Shown here piece by piece: positions 1 to 8,591 of a stretch of DNA of 64,000 nt. Source of the stretch: SZUA-592 sp041556555. Its GTDB lineage: Bacteria; Pseudomonadota; Gammaproteobacteria; Eutrophobiales; Eutrophobiaceae. The stretch is from NCBI GenBank assembly GCA_041556555.1, contig JBFFIE010000005.1, forward strand, positions 1-64,000, given 5' to 3'. Each line of letters opens with the position of its first letter. Within the stretch, counting starts at the first letter, position 1. Both the position numbers and the translations under genes were made by a program. Under the pieces are notes generated by a model. The model did no database searches and was not told the DNA's origin. It saw only the letters and a program-made list of their open reading frames with translations.

Positions 1-2
1 AG

Positions 3-1325
3 ACGGATAACAGGAATGAAGTAAACCGGAAACTGGATTCTGCAAAACATGCGTTCAGTGACTGGAAAACAAAATCATTCAGCGAGCGGGCCAAGTTGCT
101 ACACAGTTTCGCGAACTCATTGCGTGATGACAAGGTCCGCCTGGGTGAACTTATGACCCGTGAAATGGGGAAACCGGTCAAGGAAGCGCTGCCCGAGGTT
201 GAAAAATGTGCCATGTGTTTTGATCACTATGCCACGCATGCAGAAGCTTATCTTGCTGATGAAATTATTGAGTCCGATGCCACCCGTAGCTGGGTACATT
301 ACCAGCCTTTGGGAACAGTGCTCGGTATCCTGCCGTGGAATGCGCCACTGTGGTTGATGTCCCGTGTTGCGGCTCCGGCACTGATGGCGGGCAATACGGT
401 GATAATCAAACATGATCCACATCTGCCTGGGTGTGCCAGCGCACTCGCTGAACATGCCGGAAAGATACTTCCACCCGGCGTCTTGCAATTTATATTTATT
501 GAAACAGAAGAAGTCGAGGCTGTAATCCGGGACGATCGTGTCCAGGCAGTGTCTTTTACGGGCTCGTCCAAAGGCGGCAGCAAGGTAGCAGAAATTGCCG
601 GCAGTGAAATAAAACCTTCAGTACTTGAATTGGGTGGTTCAGATCCCGCTATCGTCCTTGCCGACGCTGATCTGGACAAGGCCGCAGAGGTTATCACCAC
701 TATGCGGATTATCAATGCGGGCCAGTCCTGTATTGCAGCCAAGCGTATCCTGGTCGAAGAATCGATTTACGATCAGTTTATTGAGAAGTTCAAGGAGCGA
801 CTGTCTGCACTGAAAGTGGGTGATCCCTCAGAGGAATCAACTGACGTTGGTCCGATTGCACGTGCGGACCTGAGAGATACCCTGGATGAACAGGTCAAGA
901 ATACGGTGGATTCCGGTGCCCGCTGTTTGTTAGGCGGTATCGTCCCGGATGGCCCGGGATATTTTTACCCGGTGACATTGCTGGTTGATGTTCCCCATGA
1001 CAGCAAGGCATTTTGCGAAGAAACTTTTGGTCCGGTTGCCGCAGTGATGCCGGTTAGGGATGCCGAGCAGGCCATCACCGTTGCCAACCAAAGTAATTAT
1101 GGTCTCGCCGGTAGTGTCTGGACCACGACCGAGCGTGGTATCGAGATTGCTAACAGGTTGGAAACCGGTCAGGTGGCCATCAATGGTCTGGTGAAGACTG
1201 ATCCCCGCTTACCCAGCGGCGGGATCAAGCACTCTGGTTATGGCCGGGAACTCGGACCGCATGGCATCAAGGAGTTTGTGAACGCCAAGCAAATCTGGCT
1301 GGGGCCTGCGAAACCGGTTACTTGA
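3..1325 (+). CDS. NAD(P)-dependent aldehyde dehydrogenase, succinate/aspartate-semialdehyde type (5' end cut by window)
   Basis: The reading frame is open from the first bases, so the N-terminus lies outside the window. The visible part is about 440 residues, close to the usual 455-460 of the Sad/YneI branch of semialdehyde dehydrogenases. It shows the substrate-binding MGKPVKEA segment, the catalytic Glu motif in LELGGSDP, and the catalytic Cys in NAGQSCIAAKR. The enzyme would oxidise a semialdehyde to the acid with NAD(P). The neighbours are an ectoine hydrolase and a diaminobutyrate aminotransferase, so the likely substrate is the aspartate semialdehyde formed when diaminobutyrate is deaminated (the DoeC step). 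That role is inferred from context; succinate semialdehyde is the alternative. The stop codon overlaps the 3' end of the convergent doeA gene by 8 bp. Confidence 0.88.
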   Translation, partial: TDNRNEVNRKLDSAKHAFSDWKTKSFSERAKLLHSFANSLRDDKVRLGELMTREMGKPVKEALPEVEKCAMCFDHYATHAEAYLADEIIESDATRSWVHYQPLGTVLGILPWNAPLWLMSRVAAPALMAGNTVIIKHDPHLPGCASALAEHAGKILPPGVLQFIFIETEEVEAVIRDDRVQAVSFTGSSKGGSKVAEIAGSEIKPSVLELGGSDPAIVLADADLDKAAEVITTMRIINAGQSCIAAKRILVEESIYDQFIEKFKERLSALKVGDPSEESTDVGPIARADLRDTLDEQVKNTVDSGARCLLGGIVPDGPGYFYPVTLLVDVPHDSKAFCEETFGPVAAVMPVRDAEQAITVANQSNYGLAGSVWTTTERGIEIANRLETGQVAINGLVKTDPRLPSGGIKHSGYGRELGPHGIKEFVNAKQIWLGPAKPVT

Positions 1326-2487
1326 TGACGAAGTGTCTGTCGAGAGTGAAGAAGGACTGACAACCATCTTCTGTAATGTAAATGGTATCGGAGATACCTG
1401 CCGTCTTGTTGCCGTCGATCCCCCACATCCAGGGAATGAGATGGATAGTCATGCCGGTCTTCAATACGGCTGCATCACCCTGTTTCAGACTGAGCATGTA
1501 ACCTTCGTCCCAGCTCGGGGCAAAGGCAATGCCGATGGAATAACCGGCACGGGTGATGAGGTAGGCCCCGGTATTGTTTTCATTGATCATGTTCCGGGCG
1601 AGGTTATCGACATCAGACACGGTAACGCCTGGTTTGATAAAGGTATGGAGTTCATCCAGGGTATTCAGCATGACATGTTCGGCCTCACGCATGGAGGCAT
1701 TGGGTTTCCCCACACAAATGGTACGCATCATCGCGGTATGATAGCGCCGGAAACAGCCGCCGACCTCGATGAACACATGATCACCGTCCAGGATTTCACG
1801 ACCTTCCCAGGTTGCGTGTCCTATCATGGACCGTGGGCCTGATGTCACATAAGGCATTACGGCCGGATATTCCCCGCCAGCACGAAACATGGCGTCGCTG
1901 ATGGCAGCAGCGACATCGTTTTCAGTAACCCCTGCTTCTATTGAATCAATTCCTGCACGCACACCAGCTTCAGTGGCGGTTGCTGCTTTCTTCATTACAT
2001 CAATTTCGAGTTCCGATTTGCAGATACGGCCTTCCTCGACAATACCGAAACAGTCAATCAGGTTATGGTGATCCAGAGCCGTGCGGACACGGTCCTGTTG
2101 GTAGGCCGGAAAGAAATAGCTATTACGTTCGTAACCAATACGCTTGTTATCCAGTCCGCATTTCTTCAGGCTGGAATAAAGTGTTTGTATTGCATCACCG
2201 GTGTCCGGGTAATATTCAATTTCCTCGACCCAGCTGCGGGCGTAGACATTGGAAGACTCTATCTGACGCATGACCATAAAGGGATCGCCTACGAGCGGTA
2301 CGACCACACACTGGAAATAACTGTATCCGGTAGTCTGGTATTCGGTCAGGTAAAACAGGTTTTCCGGATCGGAAATGATGACAGCATCCAGCAATCGTTC
2401 CTCCATGCGTTTTCGCAATTCGGATAATCGCCGTTCGTGCTCTACCATGGGGAAGGTCATGTCATCGCGCTGCCTCATTACTTGCAT
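1318..2487 (-). CDS. doeA: Ectoine hydrolase DoeA (M24 peptidase fold)
   Basis: This 389-residue protein of the Xaa-Pro peptidase/creatinase fold opens the ectoine ring to N-acetyl-diaminobutyrate, the first step of ectoine use as carbon and nitrogen source. The creatinase-like N-domain covers about residues 15-150 and the pita-bread domain about 160-385. The usual first two metal-binding Asp of M24 peptidases are replaced: residue 241 is Glu (FIEVGG) and the second site reads HTAMMRT. This fits the metal-independent ectoine hydrolases rather than a true aminopeptidase. The gene starts 10 bp inside the end of the upstream aminotransferase gene, so the two are co-transcribed. Methionines 4 and 10 are alternative starts. 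The gene for DoeB, the deacetylase acting next, is not visible here. Confidence 0.87.
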   Translation of the reverse strand: MQVMRQRDDMTFPMVEHERRLSELRKRMEERLLDAVIISDPENLFYLTEYQTTGYSYFQCVVVPLVGDPFMVMRQIESSNVYARSWVEEIEYYPDTGDAIQTLYSSLKKCGLDNKRIGYERNSYFFPAYQQDRVRTALDHHNLIDCFGIVEEGRICKSELEIDVMKKAATATEAGVRAGIDSIEAGVTENDVAAAISDAMFRAGGEYPAVMPYVTSGPRSMIGHATWEGREILDGDHVFIEVGGCFRRYHTAMMRTICVGKPNASMREAEHVMLNTLDELHTFIKPGVTVSDVDNLARNMINENNTGAYLITRAGYSIGIAFAPSWDEGYMLSLKQGDAAVLKTGMTIHLIPWMWGIDGNKTAGISDTIYITEDGCQSFFTLDRHFVIK

Positions 2488-3764
2488 ACCTCGTCTACAG
2501 CTGACTCGAATATTTTCAGACCTTCTTCCAATACCTCATCTTCTATAGTTAATGGTGGAATGAGTTTGAGTATGCGACCCTCCGGACCACAACTTGCCAC
2601 GATCAGTTTGTTTTCAAAACAGGTTTTGACGATTGCCGCAGCCAGTTTGCCATTACCCACACATAAGCCATGAATCATACCGCGGCCACGATGTTGCATT
2701 GGAGGTCTGCCAGGGCACTTGCATTTATCCGCTGTACAAAAACTTCCTGAATGTTTTTTAACAATCTTTGCAAGATTGTTTTCAATTATCTTGCCTTTTC
2801 TGGTGACCTCATCAAGGAACTTATCATTTTCGAAATAGCGGAGTGCTTCAGTTCCGGCAACAAACGACAGGTTTTGACCACGGAATGTCCCGGTGTGTTC
2901 ACCGGGATTCCAGGCATCATGTTCCGGTTTGATTAACATCATGGCCATAGGAGTCCCGTAACCACCGATGCCTTTTGCCAGGCAAATCAGATCCGGATCA
3001 AGATCCAAACCTTCAAAACTGAAATAGCGTCCAGTACGTCCACAACCAACCTGGATATCATCTATGATTAACAGACTGCCGAATTCCCTGGCTAATGACT
3101 GCAAGGCCTGGAGCCATTCCTTGCTGGCCAGGTTAACACCACCTTCAGCCTGTATGGTTTCAACCAGGAAAGCAGCGGGGGGCGTCATGCCACTGGAAGG
3201 ATCATTATAGAGCGTTCTTAACTGGTCGAGTGACTCGGTGCCGTTGTTGGCATAGCCCTCGAAGGCTACCCGTGTTACATGTTCCAGTGGAACGCCAGCC
3301 GCGTTGCGAAATAACTGGTTGCCTGTGCAGGCGAGGGAACCCAGGGTCATGCCATGAAAGCCATCAGTGAATGCGACTACCTGGCGGCGGCCGGTAATTT
3401 TGCGCGCCAGTTTCAGGGCTGCTTCGACAACGTTTGTGCCCGTGGGCCCGGTAAACTGCATCTTGTAATCCATCTTGCGTGGTTTCAAGATGATGGATTC
3501 AAAAGCTTCCATGTAGATTTTCTTTGCCGTGGTACACATGTCCAGGCTGTGTGTGACCCCGTCTTCAGAGAGATAGTCAATCAGGGCACGTTTCATTTGC
3601 TCGTTGTTGTGGCCGAAATTCAGAACGCCTGCACCAGCGAAGAAATCAATGTAGCGATTGCCGGCCTCATCAAACTGGTGGGCGTTCTTGGCCTTGTCAA
3701 AAATGACAGGGAAGACCCGGGAATAGGCACGTACGTTTGATTCGAGACGCTCGAAAAGCTCCAT
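2478..3764 (-). CDS. ectB: Diaminobutyrate--2-oxoglutarate aminotransferase (EctB/DoeD family)
   Basis: This 428-residue class III PLP aminotransferase closely resembles EctB, with YIDFFAGAG near residue 40, QFTGPTGTN near 105, the PLP lysine in CLAKGIGGYG and GTFRGQN further on. It interconverts aspartate semialdehyde and 2,4-diaminobutyrate. EctB works in ectoine synthesis and its homologue DoeD works in breakdown. Here the gene overlaps doeA and no ectA or ectC is visible, so the catabolic direction is more likely. That choice is inference and the symbol could equally be doeD. A Cys-rich stretch (CTADKCKCPGRPP, about residues 347-359) sits in the C-terminal domain where I would not expect one. 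An 88-bp gap without a gene separates it from apaH. Confidence 0.87.
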   Translation of the reverse strand: MELFERLESNVRAYSRVFPVIFDKAKNAHQFDEAGNRYIDFFAGAGVLNFGHNNEQMKRALIDYLSEDGVTHSLDMCTTAKKIYMEAFESIILKPRKMDYKMQFTGPTGTNVVEAALKLARKITGRRQVVAFTDGFHGMTLGSLACTGNQLFRNAAGVPLEHVTRVAFEGYANNGTESLDQLRTLYNDPSSGMTPPAAFLVETIQAEGGVNLASKEWLQALQSLAREFGSLLIIDDIQVGCGRTGRYFSFEGLDLDPDLICLAKGIGGYGTPMAMMLIKPEHDAWNPGEHTGTFRGQNLSFVAGTEALRYFENDKFLDEVTRKGKIIENNLAKIVKKHSGSFCTADKCKCPGRPPMQHRGRGMIHGLCVGNGKLAAAIVKTCFENKLIVASCGPEGRILKLIPPLTIEDEVLEEGLKIFESAVDEVCK

Positions 3765-3852
3765 GTTTTCCTCCGCAAGAGATTGATTTAATTATTCAAA
3801 CGTATTATCACAACATACCCGCCCGGTACTTGCAAACCATAAAGAGGGGCTT

Positions 3853-4686
3853 TCAGGCAAACTTTTTGGGCTGCAGGGACTCGACCTGAAACATGGTTTC
3901 ATCCTCCAGACGCATCGCGGTTAACTTGCCACCCCAGGTGCAACCTGTATCGAGAGGAAAAACATTGTATATCCTGAAATCGCTGATATTACCGAGAAAG
4001 ATGGTTGACCAGTGACCGAAAATGATTTTTTCACCTGCTGTTTTTCTTGTCTCTATCATGAACCAGGGCAGGCAAGGCTCGGGTTGTGTGCCCGGCGGAC
4101 CAGCTTCACCCAAACAGAAGTTACCGTCCTGATCACAATATCGGAGCCGTGTCAGTGCATTGGTAATAAATCGCAGTCGCTTATTTCCCGAGAGCGCCTC
4201 TGACCAGCGTCGTGGCTCATTGCCATACATGGAATGCAAGTAATCACAAATATGATCGCTCACCAGGGTACGTTCAACTTCTTCAGCCATTTGCTCAGTC
4301 TGGGTAATGTCCCACTGCGGCGGCAGGCCGGCATGGATCAAGGCAAATCCCTGGTCCTGGTGAAACAAGGGTAATGTTCTCAGCCAGTCCAGAAGCTGCT
4401 TGCTGTCCGGGGCGCCCAGGACTGCCTCAAGAGTATCCTTTTTACGCAGCGAGGTATTGTTAAATGCCACTGCCAAAAGGTGCAGATCATGGTTGCCCAG
4501 CACCGTAATAGCAGAATCGCCCAATTGTTTTACAAATCGCAGGACTTCAAGTGATTTTGGTCCACGATTAACCAGATCACCAGTAAACCAGAGTTGATCA
4601 TTTTGTGGATTGAAATTGATTTTATTAAGGAGCTGCAAGAGTTCATCGTAGCAACCCTGTACATCACCAATCGCGTATGTGCTCAT
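3853..4686 (-). CDS. apaH: Symmetrical bis(5'-nucleosyl)-tetraphosphatase ApaH
   Basis: This 277-residue metallophosphatase hydrolyses diadenosine tetraphosphate to two ADP. Recent work on the family also gives it a role in removing Np4-type caps from RNA. The calcineurin-like metal-binding motifs are present: GDVQGCYDEL at residues 7-16, GDLVNRGP near 36 and GNHDLH near 64, followed by a C-terminal FGHWSTI. The length matches the family. It lies 40 bp downstream of apaG on the same strand, as in most gammaproteobacteria, so the two form an operon. The rest of the usual operon (rsmA, pdxA, surA, lptD) is about 11 kb away. Confidence 0.96.
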   Translation of the reverse strand: MSTYAIGDVQGCYDELLQLLNKINFNPQNDQLWFTGDLVNRGPKSLEVLRFVKQLGDSAITVLGNHDLHLLAVAFNNTSLRKKDTLEAVLGAPDSKQLLDWLRTLPLFHQDQGFALIHAGLPPQWDITQTEQMAEEVERTLVSDHICDYLHSMYGNEPRRWSEALSGNKRLRFITNALTRLRYCDQDGNFCLGEAGPPGTQPEPCLPWFMIETRKTAGEKIIFGHWSTIFLGNISDFRIYNVFPLDTGCTWGGKLTAMRLEDETMFQVESLQPKKFA

Positions 4687-4726
4687 AATAAAACCAGGAT
4701 TATGTACTGCGTGGCGCAGTTTGTTT

Positions 4727-5110
4727 CTAGTGAAGAATATTGGGTGTAGAGAGATTAAAAACAGGAATCAAGGCGTCAAATTCTACGCCGTCCTCAGCCA
4801 CCATCTGGTATTCACCTTCCATGCAACCTACAGGGGTTTCAAGCATTGCTGCACTGGTATAGCGAAATGTCTCACCCGGTGGCAGGTAGGGTTGTTCACC
4901 TACCACGCCTTCACCCCTTACTTCCTGGACCTTGTTGTTGGCATCGGTTATCACCCAGTGCCTGCTCATAAGTTGTGCCGGCACCGAGCCCTGATTGGTT
5001 ATAGTAATGGTATAAGCAAAGACGTAACGATTATCTTCAGGACTCGACTGGTCCTGGACATAAGTGGTTTCGACATCTATTGCAAATTTGTAGCGGTCCA
5101 TGTTTTCCAT
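4727..5110 (-). CDS. apaG: ApaG, Co2+/Mg2+ efflux-associated ApaG-domain protein
   Basis: This is a 127-residue single-domain protein of the ApaG fold (immunoglobulin-like beta sandwich). Recognisable segments are FAYTITITNQG, MSRHWVITDA, VRGEGVVGEQP and CMEGEYQMV. The biochemical role is not firmly known; in enterics it is linked to cobalt resistance and magnesium efflux and to protein partners through the ApaG fold. It is the first gene of the apaG-apaH pair. A start at the second methionine (residue 4, position 5101) is possible and has the better-placed GGA upstream. Confidence 0.94.
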   Translation of the reverse strand: MENMDRYKFAIDVETTYVQDQSSPEDNRYVFAYTITITNQGSVPAQLMSRHWVITDANNKVQEVRGEGVVGEQPYLPPGETFRYTSAAMLETPVGCMEGEYQMVAEDGVEFDALIPVFNLSTPNILH

Positions 5111-5163
5111 ATTTTTATTTCACATGAATATTGTATCTCAGGCAAGCCCGATAACCGCCACTG

Positions 5164-6672
5164 TCAACTGATTTCACGATCCAGTCGGCGATAACCAGCT
5201 GCTTCGGCCAGGTGTTGTACCCGAATATTGTCTTCAGCCTGTAAATCTGAAATCGTCCGGGCCACCTTGATGATTCGATGCATGGCACGCGCAGAAAGTT
5301 GCAATTGCCTCATGACCTCATCCAGGAAATTCCGGCACGCTTTATCCAGGACACAAAATCGTGCCACTTCCCTGTTACTCAGGGACTGGTTGCTTTTACC
5401 ACTGCGAGCCAGCTGACGGTCCCATGCCGCTAACACACGTTGTCGGACATCATGACTGCTTTCGGATTCTGATTTGCTTGCCTGCAGGATCTCCCGGGTG
5501 ATATTCGGGACCTCGATGTGGATATCGATCCGATCCAGTAATGGCCCGGAAATGCGTTGCCGGTAACGTCTGACCCGGTCTTCCGAACAATGGCAGCGGC
5601 CGGAAGCATCCCCGAGATAACCGCAGGGGCAAGGGTTCATGGCAGCCACCAGTTGAAAACTCGCAGGAAATTCTGCCTGCTGAACCGCACGGGAAATGGT
5701 AATACGCCCGGATTCCAGGGGTTCACGCAAGACTTCAAGGACTCGCCGGTCAAACTCGGGCAACTCATCCAGAAACAGGACACCGTGGTGGGCCAGTGAT
5801 ATCTCTCCCGGCCGGGGTTGACTACCGCCGCCGACCAGGGCCACACCGGATGCGGTGTGGTGTGGGTGGCGAAATGGGCGGATTCGCCAGAGTTCTTTCC
5901 GGAAACCCTGACTACTGATGGATGCCAGTGCGGCTGATTCCAGTGCCTCTTCCTCGCTCATCGGTGGCAGTATTCCCGGCAGGCGTTCTGCAAGCATGGT
6001 TTTGCCCGTGCCCGGCGGTCCGAGCATCAGCAAGTTGTGGCGTCCGGCCGCAGCAATTTCCAGTGCTCGCCGTGCGTGCGCCTGGCCGTGGACATCGGCC
6101 AGGTCTTTTTCATTGCGGGATTGGCAATCTGTTCGGGTGGGTAATGTATATTCAATTGCTGTTTTTCCACTCAGGTGGGCACATATCTGCAACAGGTGAT
6201 CAGCGGGCAATAGCCGGGCAGCGTCAACCAGGCTGGCCTCTGCGGAATTTTCCCCAGGTAAAACCAGTTCCCGTCCCGCCGCGCGTGCCGCCCGTGCCAC
6301 GGGAATCAGGCCTCGCACTGGACGTAACTTACCAGTCAGTGCGAGTTCACCTATGAATTCGAAATGCTTCAATGAACTACTTGGCAATTGTCCTGATGCG
6401 GCCAGTATGCCGATAGCGATGGCCAGATCAAAACGACCACCATCCTTGGGCAGGTCCGCCGGGGCCAGGTTGATAGTGATTCGTCGCAACGGAAATTCGA
6501 ACTGATTATTGATAATGGCACTGCGAACGCGGTCCTTGCTTTCCCTGACGGCCATCTCAGGTAACCCGACGATAGAAAGACTGGGCAGGCCACGACTGAG
6601 ATGGACTTCGACAGTAACGAGTGGGGCTTGAATGCCGACCTGGGCCCGGCTGTAGACTATCGCGATACTCAT
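5164..6672 (-). CDS. comM: ComM / YifB-family AAA+ ATPase (Mg-chelatase-like)
   Basis: This 502-residue AAA+ protein is a hexameric helicase that promotes branch migration during integration of DNA in natural transformation in competent species. The N-terminal ChlI-like domain (about residues 1-170) is followed by the AAA+ core with Walker A GPPGTGKTM near 218 and the HPHHTASGVALVGGG segment typical of ComM. The Walker B region FLDELPEF and the PCPCGYLG Cys cluster come next, and the C-terminal Mg_chelatase_C domain ends the protein. Length is normal (about 500-510). It is transcribed towards apaG but separated by about 50 bp. No other competence gene is nearby. Confidence 0.95.
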   Translation of the reverse strand: MSIAIVYSRAQVGIQAPLVTVEVHLSRGLPSLSIVGLPEMAVRESKDRVRSAIINNQFEFPLRRITINLAPADLPKDGGRFDLAIAIGILAASGQLPSSSLKHFEFIGELALTGKLRPVRGLIPVARAARAAGRELVLPGENSAEASLVDAARLLPADHLLQICAHLSGKTAIEYTLPTRTDCQSRNEKDLADVHGQAHARRALEIAAAGRHNLLMLGPPGTGKTMLAERLPGILPPMSEEEALESAALASISSQGFRKELWRIRPFRHPHHTASGVALVGGGSQPRPGEISLAHHGVLFLDELPEFDRRVLEVLREPLESGRITISRAVQQAEFPASFQLVAAMNPCPCGYLGDASGRCHCSEDRVRRYRQRISGPLLDRIDIHIEVPNITREILQASKSESESSHDVRQRVLAAWDRQLARSGKSNQSLSNREVARFCVLDKACRNFLDEVMRQLQLSARAMHRIIKVARTISDLQAEDNIRVQHLAEAAGYRRLDREIS

Positions 6673-6798
6673 CTTCCCTGATTTCTCCCGGCCATCATGG
6701 CCTAATATTTATTGTTACAGTCCCGGTGGAGTAGTTTCCGAAATTAATACCCGCAGTATTTTACTGACCGCCACACATTATATATACAACTGTCGGGT

Positions 6799-7053
6799 TT
6801 ATTGTCTTTTCAGTTGATCTTCCAGATCGGTTAATTTTTTTTCCAGGTTCTCCAGCTTTTCCCTGGTCCTTTGCAGAAGTGCGAGTTGGATATCGTATTC
6901 TTCGCGGGTCACCAGGTCCATCCGGGCAAGGCCAGCACTGATAGCGGACTTCAGGTTTTTCTCGATGTCCTTTCTGGCGAGTTCAAGGTCTCGCGGCAGG
7001 CCCGAGATGATTCGATTAACCAATTCATCCAGCTTTTCAGTATTAATGACCAT
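6799..7053 (-). CDS. ubiK: Ubiquinone biosynthesis accessory factor UbiK (BMFP/YqiC family)
   Basis: This 84-residue protein has an N-terminal amphipathic half and a strongly predicted C-terminal coiled coil from about residue 50 onward, rich in Leu, Glu and Lys heptads. This is the BMFP/UbiK family, an accessory factor that supports aerobic ubiquinone synthesis with UbiJ and forms trimers with membrane-fusion activity. I place the start at the ATG at 7053. A longer frame up to 7104 exists, but the family begins close to MVINTEKLDEL. It lies upstream of comM on the same strand. The divergent neighbour is the nitrogen-regulated porin operon. Confidence 0.88.
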   Translation of the reverse strand: MVINTEKLDELVNRIISGLPRDLELARKDIEKNLKSAISAGLARMDLVTREEYDIQLALLQRTREKLENLEKKLTDLEDQLKRQ

Positions 7054-7137
7054 AACCGTCTTTTCAGCAGCCCATATGATGTTAAAGGGACAACAGTCTA
7101 ACACTCATCCTGTGGAGATATGAATCCCGGTTCCTCT

Positions 7138-7154
7138 TGCACAAGTATGGTGCC
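7138..7154 (+). promoter_or_regulatory. NtrC-type binding site 1
   Basis: TGCACAAGTATGGTGCC matches the NtrC consensus (GCAC, seven bases, GTGC) with strong flanks. It lies about 130 bp upstream of a sigma-54 promoter that faces the porin-glnK-amtB genes. Binding of NtrC is inferred. Confidence 0.75.
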
Positions 7155-7168
7155 AAACGGGCGGATAA

Positions 7169-7185
7169 CGCACTTTTAAAGTGCC
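7169..7185 (+). promoter_or_regulatory. NtrC-type binding site 2
   Basis: CGCACTTTTAAAGTGCC is a second GCAC-N7-GTGC palindrome, 31 bp (three helical turns) downstream of the first site. Paired, helically phased NtrC sites form the usual enhancer of sigma-54 nitrogen promoters. Confidence 0.72.
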
Positions 7186-7270
7186 GATTCCGGCCTGACA
7201 TTCCCAGTGAGTGTCTCAGAAAAACTACAGGCTCTGCATAAGTATATGATTACCAGATTCTTTTTCAAGC

Positions 7271-7286
7271 TGGCACGGAACGTGCG
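7271..7286 (+). promoter_or_regulatory. Sigma-54 (RpoN) promoter
   Basis: TGGCACGGAACGTGCG has the invariant GG and GC separated by exactly 10 bases, with the TGGCAC half perfect and GTGC for TTGC in the other. It lies 100 bp before the porin start codon and downstream of two NtrC-type sites, so it is the likely nitrogen-starvation promoter of the porin-glnK-amtB operon. Confidence 0.7.
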
Positions 7287-7387
7287 CACAACTTGGCATA
7301 AGTAAATGGCCATTGACTGATGTGCTTTTTATTTAGTCATCACTTTTTACGTTTCTTTAATGCAAATATGCAAAAGGGGAAAACACA

Positions 7388-8134
7388 ATGTTGAAAAAGA
7401 GCTTTAAGAAAATCATACCTGCCTTTTTAGCGGCTATGGTCATAACCACACCTGCGGTTCAGGCTGAATCACCACACGAATTCAGTGCCAATGTGGCGAT
7501 TACTACAGACTACCGCTTCCGTGGTATCAGTCAGACCAACGAAGACCCGGCTATTCAGGGTGGTTTCGATTACGGTTATGCACCCTACGGCTTTTATGCC
7601 GGGGTCTGGGCTTCCAGTCTTGAATTTGGTCTGGGTGAGCCGGATAACGCCTCTATGGAGATCGATTACTATGCCGGCCTTACCGGTGAGATTCTCAACG
7701 GTATTGGTTGGGATGTCGGTGGTCTCTACTATTACTATCCAGGACATGACAGTGGTCCTGGCGGAAATGATTTCGACTACTTCGAAGTCTATGGCTCATT
7801 GAGCTATGACTTTGGGATGTTCGATGTTACCGGTGGTCTGAATTACAGCCCGGACTATTTCAATGAGTCAGACACCTTTTTCTACTATTACGGTGATGTC
7901 GGTGTGCCATTGAACGTCTGGGGCCTCTCACTTAGCGCCCATGTGGGTTATAACGATATTGATGACGAACCGACATTTGGCGTTCCTTCATACACCGATT
8001 ACAGCGTTGGTGTATCCAAAGACATGGGCATGTTCACATTCGATCTTAGTTATGTCGATACGGACCTGGATGATAATGAGTGTGGAGATATCTGTGATTC
8101 AACTGCAGTCTTCACGGTATCCAGTAGTTTCTAA
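7388..8134 (+). CDS. TorF-family putative outer-membrane porin (TIGR02001/Gcw_chp)
   Basis: This 248-residue protein has a signal peptide ending near AVQA/E at residue 26. It is followed by a beta-strand-rich mature part with aromatic-girdle alternation (TTDYRFRGISQTNEDPAIQGG is the family hallmark) and a terminal Phe (VFTVSSSF), typical of BAM-inserted outer-membrane barrels. The family is a small putative porin of uncharacterised substrate. It is the first gene after the sigma-54 promoter and is followed by glnK and amtB. This suggests a role in letting ammonium, or another small nitrogen compound, cross the outer membrane. That function is inference; the family assignment is firm. The start ATG has an AAAAGGGG ribosome site 6-8 bases upstream. 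Confidence 0.87.
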   Translation: MLKKSFKKIIPAFLAAMVITTPAVQAESPHEFSANVAITTDYRFRGISQTNEDPAIQGGFDYGYAPYGFYAGVWASSLEFGLGEPDNASMEIDYYAGLTGEILNGIGWDVGGLYYYYPGHDSGPGGNDFDYFEVYGSLSYDFGMFDVTGGLNYSPDYFNESDTFFYYYGDVGVPLNVWGLSLSAHVGYNDIDDEPTFGVPSYTDYSVGVSKDMGMFTFDLSYVDTDLDDNECGDICDSTAVFTVSSSF

Positions 8135-8159
8135 TTCGTAATTAACTAATTACTTAAAG

Positions 8160-8181
8160 CCCCCCGCCATCTGGCGGGGGT
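8160..8181 (+). terminator. GC-rich hairpin between porin and glnK
   Basis: CCCCCGCC and GGCGGGGG form an 8-bp stem with a 4-base loop right after the porin stop codon. No T-run follows, so it is more likely an mRNA-stabilising or processing hairpin, or a partial terminator, that lets the porin be expressed more than glnK-amtB. Confidence 0.55.
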
Positions 8182-8203
8182 CACTAAACGGGAGGAGTTA
8201 TCC

Positions 8204-8542
8204 ATGAAGTTGGTCACAGCAATCATAAAGCCATTCAAACTCGACGATGTTCGAGAGGCATTGTCTGAGATTGGCATTCAGGGCATGACCGTGACAGAAA
8301 TCAAGGGATTTGGTCGTCAGAAAGGCCATACCGAGCTCTATCGTGGGGCGGAGTATGTCGTCGATTTTCTGCCAAAGATCAAACTTGAAGTCGCTGTCGC
8401 CGATGATCAGACAGACAAGGTAATCGAAGCGATCACCAGTGCCGCCAACAGCGGCAAGATTGGTGATGGAAAGATTTTCGTCTACGACCTTGAACAGGTT
8501 ATCAGGATCCGCACAGGTGAATCCGGTAACGAAGCCTTGTAA
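8204..8542 (+). CDS. glnK: P-II family nitrogen regulator (GlnK-type), copy 1
   Basis: This 112-residue P-II signalling protein has the T-loop with the uridylylation tyrosine Tyr51 (LYRGAEYVVDF) and the ATP/2-oxoglutarate-binding B and C loops (GKIGDGKIF near residue 84, VIRIRTGE near 101). P-II trimers sense 2-oxoglutarate, ATP/ADP and glutamine and block the AmtB channel when nitrogen is plentiful. A GGGAGGAG ribosome site precedes the ATG. It sits 50 bp before an amtB gene and behind the porin, in a likely single operon. It is about 75% identical to the second P-II at 10063, by eye. Confidence 0.96.
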   Translation: MKLVTAIIKPFKLDDVREALSEIGIQGMTVTEIKGFGRQKGHTELYRGAEYVVDFLPKIKLEVAVADDQTDKVIEAITSAANSGKIGDGKIFVYDLEQVIRIRTGESGNEAL

Positions 8543-8591
8543 TCATGCGGCTATTTAATCAAAGACAAACTTAATTTACAGGAGTCTTAAG

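Noticed and set aside
4679..5194. 171-codon plus-strand ORF opposite apaG
   Set aside because: It is the antisense shadow of apaG, which is supported by clear family motifs.
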